From NCBI GenBank assembly GCA_964542915.1, contig CAZIVP010000005.1:62001-126000 (forward strand): 64,000 nucleotides of DNA. Direction: 5' to 3'. The position numbers were made by a program, and so were the translations under genes. How positions within the stretch are numbered: position 1 is the stretch's first letter; each line of letters begins with the position of its first letter. Source of the stretch: CAZIVP01 sp964542915 (GTDB taxonomy: Bacteria > Calditrichota > Calditrichia > Calditrichales > Calditrichaceae). Below are positions 42,925 to 51,537 of the stretch, piece after piece. The notes beneath the pieces were generated by a model that did no database searches, was not told the DNA's origin, and saw only the letters and a program-made list of their open reading frames with translations.

Positions 42925-45666
42925 TTATAATTCGACGCTGAATCCTATCCTTAATTCACGCGGCTCTGTGTAATATTGCGGTCGATTAATATATTCATCA
43001 TACGTATGCACGCCCGGTTCGCCATAGTGCTTTTTAAAATCTTCGGTTTCATTGATATCGCGATAAAAATAGGTGTAGCCGGCGCGACCGGTATCATCGA
43101 ATACATAGCGTTCGTTTTTATTATCAAATAAATTATATACCTTTACAAACATTTCAAGACGCACATTTGCGAGATGGAAGCTGTAAGAGGCTCGCAGGTC
43201 AACGGTTTTACGCGTCGGTTTGCGATCGGAGTTGGGCAGGGCGTCGTAGGTGGAATAGGGGATATCCGGAGTGTAGGGATAACCGCTGTTCAACATCCCG
43301 ATCATACTAAGCGTAAGTGTTTTATAGGGCTGAACCGTTACCGATGCCGTCAACGAATGGGGTTGATCCCAGTCCAGCGGCAGAATGTTTTTGATGGTCA
43401 CCTGATCCGACAGGGCATTGTAATAGAAAGCGCTTGCGCTGTTATCATTGCCTTCCGCCACCTGATAGGTATAATCAACCGAAGCGGCCACGGGGTCGCC
43501 TTTGGCCATACGCTTTGTAAACGAAACCGTGATGCCCTTTACATTGCCGTAATCCTGGTTACGGTAAACACTATAGCTGCGCCGATCCCCTTCCACGGAG
43601 CGGAATGTAATAAGCTGTTGTGCAAGCAAGTCACGGATATCTTTATAATATCCGGTAAGATTGAGCGCAAACCGATCACTGAGTTGTTGTTTGAGACCAA
43701 CTTCATAAATAACCGTTTTTTGCGGACGCAGGTTGGCGTTGCCGAATGTAGGCGTACCCGAAGCCGGTAATTCGAACTCGGGATTAATGTACAACGAAGA
43801 CATGCTCGGCATCTGATAGAAATGACCGTATGAAAAATGGATAATCCCTTTGGCGGTAATCGGAAACGAAACGCCCAACCTCGGCGACAACATGTGTTTG
43901 GGTGTAGCCATTTTTCTTTCACCGTCCGGTTGCAGCGGATCAACCGCGTACTCAAAATCGGAATAAAAATAATCATAACGCAGACCGGCATTCACGATCA
44001 TATTAGGGTATTCGATTTTGTCCTGCAGATAGGCCGACGCCTGCCTCGGATAGGTTAAATATTCATCATGTGACGGCGAATCCAACCCAAGCACGGTGGG
44101 CTCATTGTAGCGAATACGGTCGTATTGAATGGTGAACGACTCGTTGTCCAGTTCATACATACGGGTTTCGATGCCGCCTTTTATAAGATGTCGATTCGTG
44201 AACTGACTGGTGATGTCAAATTTACCCAAATACGTTTTAGAATCGGAATACACATGCCCCATCTGTGTGCCGCCGAATGCAAAGGTTGGGCCGGGCGGCG
44301 CACCCTGAATTTTATTGGTGGGCGCATAGCGCGTATCGCCGGGATCTTCATAGACGTATTGCCGGTATTCTTTCATCTTATACGCCGCCTTAAACTCATA
44401 GAAGGTGCTTGGCGATAACGTATGTGTAAGTTGCATGGAATTATGCCAGCCCGTATCGTAGTAGTTATAGGTACCCTCCGGATTAAACTTATAGGCGTGC
44501 ACATAATTTTTCCAGTACGAATCATTATAGATGGACTGAAAACGCAATTGCAGATTGTCTGTTAACCGAAAGCGCAATTTGCCCAGTAAGTTGATCGATT
44601 CGCTGGGATTCATCGGAACAATTTTATCGTCGCCGCCCAGTTCAATATACCATTCATCATACGTCTCGGTGATTGTCACGATTTCGCCAAAATCATCTTT
44701 GTATTCGATGGTTTTTGTTTTCAGATCAAAATTGGCCGAATCGTTCGGCATGTGTTCTCTTACGCCGTAAAGGTGTCCTTCGGATTTGGTATAACGTGTG
44801 GAAAAGAAAAAGGTATGTTTATTATCTCCCAAAAATTCAATGGGGCCCGAAATGGTGCCCTCCATATTGCGGTTGGCCATATAACTGATATCATCGATAT
44901 TTAAAAATAAATCATCGTGTGAACTCACATAATCGCCGGAATAAAAGCTCAGGTAAGTTTTATAATCGCTGCTGCCGTCTTTGGTGGTTAAATTTACCAC
45001 ACCGCTCATCGCATTTCCGTACTCGGCATTAAACGCGCCGCTCACGACCGACATCTCCTGGATGGCGTTGTTGGCCACACGTACGCCAAGTCCGTTGGTG
45101 GAGTATGGATTGGCCACCGAAACGCCGTCCACCATATATGAAATTTCATTGGAACGTCCGCCGCGAATATGTAAGGCGCCGTCCGCCCCTCTTGTAACGC
45201 CGGCCTGTGTGATCATAATGTCTTCGAATCGTTCCACCGGCAGGGCTTCGATCTCTTCCGCCGATGTAACCACTTTCGAAGCCGTTAAATCTTTTTGGAC
45301 CAGGGGACGATCCGCCACAACCGTAATTTCCTCTTCCAGCTCCAGCGCTTGTTCGCCGATCTTAAAATCCAGCGCCGTGGTTTGATCCGAGCGAACATTC
45401 ACACTTTCGTAGCGCACGGTCTGATAACCCACCATCATACACTCCACTGTATAGGTTCCCGGCGGTACATTGATGATGAAGTATTCGCCGTTTAAATTGG
45501 TCGAAGCGCCCATCGAGGTATTTTTAATAATAATGTTTGCCCCGGGCAGAGGTTCTCCGGTTTGTTTATCTGTGACGGTTCCGGCTATTTTACCGGTATT
45601 GCCCGCCTGCAGTGAGGTAAGGAAAATCGCACTTGTCATTAATAATGCAACAAAACATTGGCGCAT
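42925..45666 (-). CDS. TonB-dependent receptor with carboxypeptidase-regulatory-like N-terminus (module A)
   Basis: A signal peptide is followed by a CarboxypepD_reg-like domain (GKIAGTVTDKQTGEPLPGAN, YFIINVPPGTYTVE), a plug domain (about 120-240; VDGVSVANPYSTNG, NAEYGNAMSGVVNLTTK) and a 22-strand-type barrel ending RELRIGFSVEL. It should import or recognise a ligand across the outer membrane using TonB energy. The ATG at 45666 has GGAGGATTTT and is preferred to the frame start at 45678. It lacks a SusD partner and is instead followed by a large secreted protein 39 bases away. A 7+7 inverted repeat sits 46 bases upstream. Confidence 0.92.
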   Translation of the reverse strand: MRQCFVALLMTSAIFLTSLQAGNTGKIAGTVTDKQTGEPLPGANIIIKNTSMGASTNLNGEYFIINVPPGTYTVECMMVGYQTVRYESVNVRSDQTTALDFKIGEQALELEEEITVVADRPLVQKDLTASKVVTSAEEIEALPVERFEDIMITQAGVTRGADGALHIRGGRSNEISYMVDGVSVANPYSTNGLGVRVANNAIQEMSVVSGAFNAEYGNAMSGVVNLTTKDGSSDYKTYLSFYSGDYVSSHDDLFLNIDDISYMANRNMEGTISGPIEFLGDNKHTFFFSTRYTKSEGHLYGVREHMPNDSANFDLKTKTIEYKDDFGEIVTITETYDEWYIELGGDDKIVPMNPSESINLLGKLRFRLTDNLQLRFQSIYNDSYWKNYVHAYKFNPEGTYNYYDTGWHNSMQLTHTLSPSTFYEFKAAYKMKEYRQYVYEDPGDTRYAPTNKIQGAPPGPTFAFGGTQMGHVYSDSKTYLGKFDITSQFTNRHLIKGGIETRMYELDNESFTIQYDRIRYNEPTVLGLDSPSHDEYLTYPRQASAYLQDKIEYPNMIVNAGLRYDYFYSDFEYAVDPLQPDGERKMATPKHMLSPRLGVSFPITAKGIIHFSYGHFYQMPSMSSLYINPEFELPASGTPTFGNANLRPQKTVIYEVGLKQQLSDRFALNLTGYYKDIRDLLAQQLITFRSVEGDRRSYSVYRNQDYGNVKGITVSFTKRMAKGDPVAASVDYTYQVAEGNDNSASAFYYNALSDQVTIKNILPLDWDQPHSLTASVTVQPYKTLTLSMIGMLNSGYPYTPDIPYSTYDALPNSDRKPTRKTVDLRASYSFHLANVRLEMFVKVYNLFDNKNERYVFDDTGRAGYTYFYRDINETEDFKKHYGEPGVHTYDEYINRPQYYTEPRELRIGFSVEL

Positions 45667-45711
45667 AAAATCCTCCAAATCTCCTTTAATCAGAGGTTAG
45701 TAAACTTCTTG

Positions 45712-45732
45712 AACAAATCGATTAAATTTGTT
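45712..45732. promoter_or_regulatory. Inverted repeat upstream of the module A receptor
   Basis: AACAAAT CGATTAA ATTTGTT is a 7+7+7 symmetric element 46 bases before the receptor ATG. A TTGCTC / TTTAAT pair with 17-base spacing on the minus strand covers the same place, so it could be an operator on the promoter. The plus-strand gene at 45954 diverges from here. The gap of 287 bases holds no other clear signal. Confidence 0.38.
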
Positions 45733-45953
45733 ACATTCAAACTGAGCAAGGAAAATAAAAAAAAATTTCCCGGAATGCATATCAATTTTGTAAGATCGAA
45801 ACCAGGCCATTTTGCTTATTTTTCCTCATACCTTGAAATCCCGACAAATATGTACTGCCAGGCGCAACCATCTGATTTTAATTTGATTAATTCTAACAGC
45901 TTATTTAACTTCGGGTTCCTTTTAATATCGCAACCAACCATAGGAGGTCTTTT

Positions 45954-47855
45954 ATGACACGTTTTCTTACCTTACTATTTATGACCGTATTTGCGTTTAC
46001 GTTGACGGCTATGGCCCAAAACAGCGAATACGTCAAACATTCCTTCGGTTACAATTACGACCAGACCGATTCGGTGGAAGTTGGTCTGCAAAGCATTCGC
46101 GGCGTCTATTATGACGACGACTTGCTCGGCGACGGCGTCGGCGCAGTTGTTGCAACCAATTATTTCGAGAATGGCGTAGTCCATGTATTTAAAGTGGCCG
46201 GCGACGATTCTCTTGAAATGGTCTGGCGCTCACCGATCAGCGAGCAGAGTGAAGGCGGCTCAACGCCGCGCTACCCGCTTTTCGGCGATTTAGACAATGA
46301 CGGGCTCAAGGAAGTGATTTTTCAATTGGATTCCGTCGGCGTCCTTATTTATGAATGGGACGGCGTTGAAGGCAGCTATAATTTCGGAACCGAACCCTCT
46401 CAAATCATCGACGACGCCTGGCTGGCCGGTATTGACGGTTATCTCGAGTATATCGGTCTTGAAGACATCGATGGAGATGAGGTAAATGAAATATATTTTG
46501 CCTACAATGAGAGCGACTTCACGGAAGACGCCTATTACGTCTTGAGCGCCCAGGGCAACTGGTCCACCAACACGCCCGGTATTTCCGGTTTTAATGTGGA
46601 GTTCGAAGAATTTCGCGCTGCCCATGGCGTTGGCTATGGATGGGGCGGTAGTCCCTTTGGCATGTATGGCGCCCAGCTCGACGGCGAAGGCAACCGGGAG
46701 ATTTTAATCCATAACTGGAACAACAAAAACGTTACGCCTTTACGGGTAACCGGACCCGATACTTACGAAATGGCCGATACCACCAACGATAAAGGCCATT
46801 ACTTCCTTTCTGAATTTGATGACGTGGCCTTGATGGGCGCCATCTCTTATGACATCGACAGCGACGGTCGTGAAGAGGTTTATCTGCCTTCTTATTATTA
46901 TGCGGACGCTTCCAGCGCAGGCGACGTCCATATGGTGCACTATGAAGAGGGCGACGATGTATCTGAAATCGATTCCACCAATTCCTTCTTACTGGATATG
47001 GAATCGGTTATACCTTCCACGGTTTTCGGTTACGGCTATGGCGATATCGATGTGGACGGCAATCCGAACCTGTACTTCAGCGGGGGCTACGGCTACAATG
47101 TAGTAACGGCAGAATTTCTGGGCGGCGATAAACTGGATCCGGCAAACTGGAATTTTGAAGTCATCTATGAAGGCGATGAGGAAACGCACCTCACTGAAAA
47201 GGCTTACTATGACTCCGCCGGTGTACAGGACACATCCTTTACCTATCTCCGCTGGCCGTTCGTATCCAAAATGTTCGCCAAAAATACCGACTTTGACGAC
47301 GACGGTTACGAAGATATGATTTTACCGTATCAGACGGTTTATGATAGCATCGATGTTTACAATTACACTTGGCTGCGGGATACCAGCTATACCCGATACG
47401 ACACCCTTTATGCCGGCACCGATTCGATGATGGTTGACACAGTGGATGTATACAATAGCATCTGGGATACGGTCGCTACAGCAGAGGTTAACCCCAAACG
47501 CTGGTCGCTGCGCGTGATCGAAGCCACCATGAGCACCGGAATCGAAGCCAAAGATGTAGCCGTTGTAACGCCTGAGGATTATAAATTAAAGCAAAATTAT
47601 CCCAATCCGTTCAACCCGACCACGAATATCGAATTTTATCTGCCGGTTAAGAAGCAGATAAGTTTGACCATTTACAATACACTGGGTCAGAAGGTAAAAA
47701 CGCTGCTGGATAATAAAGTTCTACAGCGCGGCAATCACGTAACGCAGTGGAACGGCACCAACGAAGCCGGCGCAAAAGTCGCTTCGGGTATGTACATCTA
47801 CGAGTTGAAATACGGTAACTTTACCAAGCAGAAACGGATGATGCTGGTTAAGTAA
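45954..47855 (+). CDS. Secreted FG-GAP/VCBS-like repeat protein with T9SS sorting domain
   Basis: This 633-residue protein has a signal peptide (FLTLLFMTVFAFTLTAMAQ) and several calcium-type loops within FG-GAP/integrin-like repeats: DLDNDGLKEVIF, DIDGDEVNEIYF, DIDSDGREEVYL, DVDGNPNLYFS and DFDDDGYEDMIL. These repeats usually form a beta-propeller. The T9SS C-terminal domain has NYPNPFNP and ends KQKRMMLVK. ATAGGAGGT precedes the ATG. It is a single-gene unit divergent from module A and ends in a strong terminator. No enzyme domain is seen. Confidence 0.85.
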   Translation: MTRFLTLLFMTVFAFTLTAMAQNSEYVKHSFGYNYDQTDSVEVGLQSIRGVYYDDDLLGDGVGAVVATNYFENGVVHVFKVAGDDSLEMVWRSPISEQSEGGSTPRYPLFGDLDNDGLKEVIFQLDSVGVLIYEWDGVEGSYNFGTEPSQIIDDAWLAGIDGYLEYIGLEDIDGDEVNEIYFAYNESDFTEDAYYVLSAQGNWSTNTPGISGFNVEFEEFRAAHGVGYGWGGSPFGMYGAQLDGEGNREILIHNWNNKNVTPLRVTGPDTYEMADTTNDKGHYFLSEFDDVALMGAISYDIDSDGREEVYLPSYYYADASSAGDVHMVHYEEGDDVSEIDSTNSFLLDMESVIPSTVFGYGYGDIDVDGNPNLYFSGGYGYNVVTAEFLGGDKLDPANWNFEVIYEGDEETHLTEKAYYDSAGVQDTSFTYLRWPFVSKMFAKNTDFDDDGYEDMILPYQTVYDSIDVYNYTWLRDTSYTRYDTLYAGTDSMMVDTVDVYNSIWDTVATAEVNPKRWSLRVIEATMSTGIEAKDVAVVTPEDYKLKQNYPNPFNPTTNIEFYLPVKKQISLTIYNTLGQKVKTLLDNKVLQRGNHVTQWNGTNEAGAKVASGMYIYELKYGNFTKQKRMMLVK

Positions 47856-47883
47856 TCACTTGGGATATTCAGAAATAAAAAAA

Positions 47884-47913
47884 GGCGCTCAATATTTTGG
47901 GCGCCTTTTTTTT
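47884..47913 (+). terminator. Rho-independent terminator after the FG-GAP-like gene
   Basis: GGCGCTC and GGGCGCC form a GC-rich stem with a short loop followed by eight T, 29 bases after the stop of the plus-strand gene. Confidence 0.9.
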
Positions 47914-48312
47914 GTGCTATGATGCGAAGCCGTTTAAACGGCTCGGAATTATGGTCAAGTTTAATGACACCGGGCTTTTCCGAAGGAATCGCTTCGTGGA
48001 AGCCCGGTGTTAATTTTAAAAGCTATGGTAATAATCCGTTATAAATTATAATTCAGTCTTGCTCTCCGGATGCAATTGAAAAACGCTTCAAGCCATAAAT
48101 ATGCAAGGCCTTTAAGCTTGGGGTTGCATTTATTGAAAAGGATATTAAATGATTTACTAGATTGACTTTTCCAATGGTATCCAAAATCGCTTTTAGGCCC
48201 ATTGATACCAATCCTGGCATCGGCTTTAGTTTGGACGAATCTGAATATATTAATGTGAACCATTTCGTTGAATTGGTTTCAGCCTTTTACACATACCCAT
48301 CATAATCCCTTT
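47914..48312. other. Intergenic region between two convergent terminators
   Basis: About 400 bases with no convincing gene. It contains a 16-bp perfect palindrome AGCCGTTTAAACGGCT (47928-47943), a long hairpin (47967-48010) and a minus-strand frame of 74 codons at 48039-48263 (MVHINIFRFVQTKADARIGI) that lacks a ribosome-binding site and is not like any family I know. It may be a relic of a mobile or repeated element. Confidence 0.55.
47967..48010. repeat. Long nested hairpin (REP-like or second terminator)
   Basis: ACACCGGGCTT/TTCC pairs with GGAAGCCCGGTGT (13 bp with a two-base bulge), and inside it CGAAG pairs with CTTCG. T-rich sequence follows (TTAATTTT). It lies about 55 bases beyond a complete terminator, so a second terminator is not needed. 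A REP-type element or backup terminator are both possible. Confidence 0.55.
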
Positions 48313-48353
48313 AAAAAATAAAAAGCGATACACCTATGATGTGTACCGCTTTT
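48313..48353 (-). terminator. Rho-independent terminator after module B
   Basis: On the minus strand AGCGGTACAC pairs with GTGTATCGCT (one G-U pair) and is followed by TTTTTATTTTTT, about 32 bases past the stop of the second GHL10 gene. Confidence 0.85.
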
Positions 48354-48384
48354 AAACAATGCGAACCGGTTTGGATAGTCCGGT

Positions 48385-51300
48385 TTATTTAATCAAAATC
48401 ATGCGTTTTTGCGCCACATGCTGTTCGGCTTTCAAGCGGTAAATATAGATACCCGACGCCAAATGACTGGCGTTAAAGCTGATCTTGTGGTAACCTTTCT
48501 TTTTATGTTCATCCACCAGCGTTGTTACCTTTTCGCCCAGCATATTAAATATTTCCAACGAGGTCCATGCATCCCGAGGCAAGGCAAATTCAATGGTCGT
48601 GGCAGGATTAAACGGATTGGGATAGTTCTGTTTCAATACGAAGGTTTCGGGAATCTTCTTATCGCCGTCCGTGATATGCACCGTTGGTTCGCCTTTTTTA
48701 ACATAACGCAGGTTTTCAATAAAGATTTTACCAGACGTTGTTCCCAGGGAATCATGGGTGAGCTGAAAACTGTCAAATCGGTATTGTGGGCCGGTTAATT
48801 CCTCATTGGAGCTTATCCAGCTTCCAATGCTGTTAGGATCGCTCAAATCCCATTCGATTAGCTTCCATCCGCGCCAGTCGATTTCAACCCATTTGGAAAC
48901 CTCGTGATCGGTCCAGCCCGAGCCGTCGTTTTCATCGATGCAAAAACGGAATTTGTTATGGCTTCCGTCGCCAAACACAAAAGCCTGCAGAACATAGGTT
49001 GTATCAAATTGATAATTATTGGACGTGGATGGCGGTAAATACTCACGAATCAAATAGCCGGGATTCAGGCTGTCATATTGCCATGTATATTTTAAATAAG
49101 CCGATTTTTTAACATCTTCCCGCGGTAAATAATAATTGGATGAGTATCCGAAGCGCGTCTCGGAAACCAAAATTCCAAATGTTGAGCCGCTGCCGTCCGG
49201 CTGCCACCACTCGCCGCTGCTATTAAAACGATCGATAATCCGGATATTGTCATAAACTTCGTTACGAGTGGTGAAGTTAATGGTTTGATTGGATGGAAAG
49301 GCATTACCGGCCGTATCGGTCACCGCATCAGAAATCAGGACGGTGTACTCTTCATTGGGCTTCAAATCCTGAATGGGTTGTAGCGATACCACGGAATGAA
49401 AATCTTCCACCCGATGAAGCAGCGAAACGGAAATTTTATTCGAACTCTGGTAAAGAGCGATATTTTGATCATTAACGGTGCTTTCATTCAATGGTTCGTT
49501 AAAGGTAATGCTGATCAAATCCTGAATATCAAACCAGGTGTTGTCGCCTTCAGGCGATGGGTATGTATGAGTAATTTGAGGGGGGACGTCATCACTGGCT
49601 TTTGTTTGGAAGGACAATACATAACTATCCCCTCCCACGTGATCGCCGTTGCCGTCCAGAGATTTTCCATTAATATCTTTGATCATGGGAGTGATGGTTA
49701 AATCAAATGCTGTATCCAATGGTAAATAATCCTCAAAGGAAAGTTGCAGGATTCGTCCCTGTTCTAACCACTCCCATTGGAGTTCACTCGCTGCGGGTTC
49801 CAATTCAAAGGCTTCCGAATACACACTTGAAGCATCGATGGTTTTTGAGAATGTAAGCACGATAGGCGCATCGATCGATATCACTTCGTCCTGTGCAGGC
49901 GTCGTTTCGACAATCTGAGGCGGAAAGGATGGAATCGAATCGCTCAACATGGCATTGGATATGCTGGATTCATTGCGAAAACGATTGCTTAGTGTGGCAA
50001 AATATCGATATTGCCCGTTATAATCCTGATTACCGGTAAATTGATCGGTAAAGGTAAATTGATCCTGCCCAAAACCAAGCGCGACAATCGTATCAGTTTG
50101 CGTCTCCAATTGATCGTTTTCGGAGCGATAGATGGTAAACCAATAAGCGTCTCCGGCAAGCACATTATCCGTTTCACTAAGCACCGAGTTTTCAGATACC
50201 TGAATCTGATAGGCGAGGGAGTCTAATTTTGTTAAATCGATTTGAGGCGCCTGAGGGGGATCATTCGCGATAAATTCTACGGCTCTAACTCTGGTCTTGC
50301 GTTCGAAGAAACGATTGGCCGCTTTTTCCCAATAATTATAATCTTTCCAGCGCTCGTAACTGAAGAATTGGAAGCCGTCATTCCATGATAATTGCCGGAT
50401 CGATTTAACAATGCCCTCATGGTTGTTCCAAACGCCCGCATCCTGCAGAATATATGATCCCGGACCGGCGGTATATAATCTTCCCGCATTAATGCCCCTC
50501 TGAATATTGGGTTCCCAGTCCGATTCAATGGCGCTTTTCATTGCTGAGCCTGTCAACCAGTGGTAATGCATGGGCGTCAACTGATCGACATAACCTTCGT
50601 TGAACCACAGGGCCGCATCCTGAAAAACCACATGGTAACCGTTCCAGCCGGACCAATTGTATTTGCCTAGCGCGGCCGGCGAGAGGCGCACCCAGGGCTT
50701 CACTTTCTGGATGGAATCGTGCAGGGTGCGCACAAACTCCGTTACACTCCAACGCCGCCATTCATCCCAACTGCTAAAACCTTCCGGCACACCGCCGCCG
50801 TATGGATGCTCTACATCATAAATAAAGCGGCTGCCGCCCTGACCCGACTGTAGCTTCTGCAACTTTTGCTCCGGTATGCGGCCGTCCAAACGGCTGATTT
50901 GCTCCACCGTCGTTGGATTGGCGCTCATGTCGTCTTCGTCGTATTCGTTCCAGCGAACGTAATCCAGATGAAATCCGTCAATATCATAATTATGTACGAT
51001 TTCCATGGCCACATCAACCGTGTATTCCCGAACCGCCTGTAAACCCGGACTCACACTGCGGTAATTCGTCATGTGATCACCGTCCCGGTCGGTGCATATC
51101 CATTCCGGATGTTCGGCAGCCGGCGTACCGGCAGAGGTGGATGAAGTCTGAAATACATTGAACCAGGCGTGCAGTTCGATGCCGCGTTTGTGGGCTTCCT
51201 GAACGGCGTAGGCCAACGGATCGTAACCCGGATCCGAATAGCCGGCGTAATAGCCCCATGGTTCATAGGAGGAATGGTAATAAGCAGTGCCGCTTTGCCG

Positions 51301-51507
51301 CGCCTGCCAGAGTACGGCGTTCATGTTGGCTTTTTTTACATTGTCCAATATCTGGCGCACGCGTGCTTTATTTCCTTCCGCCGAATCATAGCGGTTGATG
51401 TGCTCCCAGGTGATCACCCAGACGGCACGAAATTCTTCATTCGGCGATGCTTTACATATATTTGAAGTAAGCAAAATTAAGACGATACTGGTTAATACGT
51501 TCTTCAT
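48385..51507 (-). CDS. GHL10-family glycosidase-like secreted protein with Big_5 domains, beta-sandwich and T9SS sorting domain (copy 2)
   Basis: The catalytic region matches copy 1 exactly over residues about 30-288 (RAVWVITWEHINRY start, HAWFNVF, DGFHLDYVRWNEYD), then diverges. A fibronectin-III-like region follows, then two SbsA/Big_5 Ig-like domains (ETTPAQDEVISIDAPIVLTF, THTYPSPEGDNTWF), a beta-sandwich with FVFGDGSHNKFRF, and a T9SS domain with NYPNPFNP. This tail is the same set as in the amidase at 6.9-9.4 kb, not that of copy 1. I start at ATG 51507 (MKNVLTSIVLILLTSNICKA); a GTG at 51519 is also possible. It follows the 730-residue secreted protein gene of module B by 18-30 bases, so it belongs to that operon. 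Confidence 0.85.
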   Translation of the reverse strand: MKNVLTSIVLILLTSNICKASPNEEFRAVWVITWEHINRYDSAEGNKARVRQILDNVKKANMNAVLWQARQSGTAYYHSSYEPWGYYAGYSDPGYDPLAYAVQEAHKRGIELHAWFNVFQTSSTSAGTPAAEHPEWICTDRDGDHMTNYRSVSPGLQAVREYTVDVAMEIVHNYDIDGFHLDYVRWNEYDEDDMSANPTTVEQISRLDGRIPEQKLQKLQSGQGGSRFIYDVEHPYGGGVPEGFSSWDEWRRWSVTEFVRTLHDSIQKVKPWVRLSPAALGKYNWSGWNGYHVVFQDAALWFNEGYVDQLTPMHYHWLTGSAMKSAIESDWEPNIQRGINAGRLYTAGPGSYILQDAGVWNNHEGIVKSIRQLSWNDGFQFFSYERWKDYNYWEKAANRFFERKTRVRAVEFIANDPPQAPQIDLTKLDSLAYQIQVSENSVLSETDNVLAGDAYWFTIYRSENDQLETQTDTIVALGFGQDQFTFTDQFTGNQDYNGQYRYFATLSNRFRNESSISNAMLSDSIPSFPPQIVETTPAQDEVISIDAPIVLTFSKTIDASSVYSEAFELEPAASELQWEWLEQGRILQLSFEDYLPLDTAFDLTITPMIKDINGKSLDGNGDHVGGDSYVLSFQTKASDDVPPQITHTYPSPEGDNTWFDIQDLISITFNEPLNESTVNDQNIALYQSSNKISVSLLHRVEDFHSVVSLQPIQDLKPNEEYTVLISDAVTDTAGNAFPSNQTINFTTRNEVYDNIRIIDRFNSSGEWWQPDGSGSTFGILVSETRFGYSSNYYLPREDVKKSAYLKYTWQYDSLNPGYLIREYLPPSTSNNYQFDTTYVLQAFVFGDGSHNKFRFCIDENDGSGWTDHEVSKWVEIDWRGWKLIEWDLSDPNSIGSWISSNEELTGPQYRFDSFQLTHDSLGTTSGKIFIENLRYVKKGEPTVHITDGDKKIPETFVLKQNYPNPFNPATTIEFALPRDAWTSLEIFNMLGEKVTTLVDEHKKKGYHKISFNASHLASGIYIYRLKAEQHVAQKRMILIK
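50636..51413 (-). repeat. 778-bp block identical to 29622-30399 (copy 2)
   Basis: Constant offset of 21,014 bases from copy 1; first differing bases are 50635 (G here, A in copy 1) and 51414 (T here, C in copy 1). Both copies are on the same strand and in the same codon phase. Confidence 0.9.
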
Positions 51508-51537
51508 ACCTTTCCACACCTATCTATTATTTTATGA

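Noticed and set aside
43174..43770. 198-residue plus-strand frame antisense to the module A receptor
   Set aside because: The receptor barrel is clear in the other strand; no domain or ribosome site supports this frame.
48039..48263. 74-codon minus-strand frame as a real gene
   Set aside because: No ribosome-binding site, no recognisable family and position between two terminators; kept only as part of the intergenic description.
29622..51413. Insertion sequence explaining the two 778-bp copies
   Set aside because: The block has no terminal inverted repeats, transposase or target duplication; it is the interior of a catalytic domain in frame in both genes.
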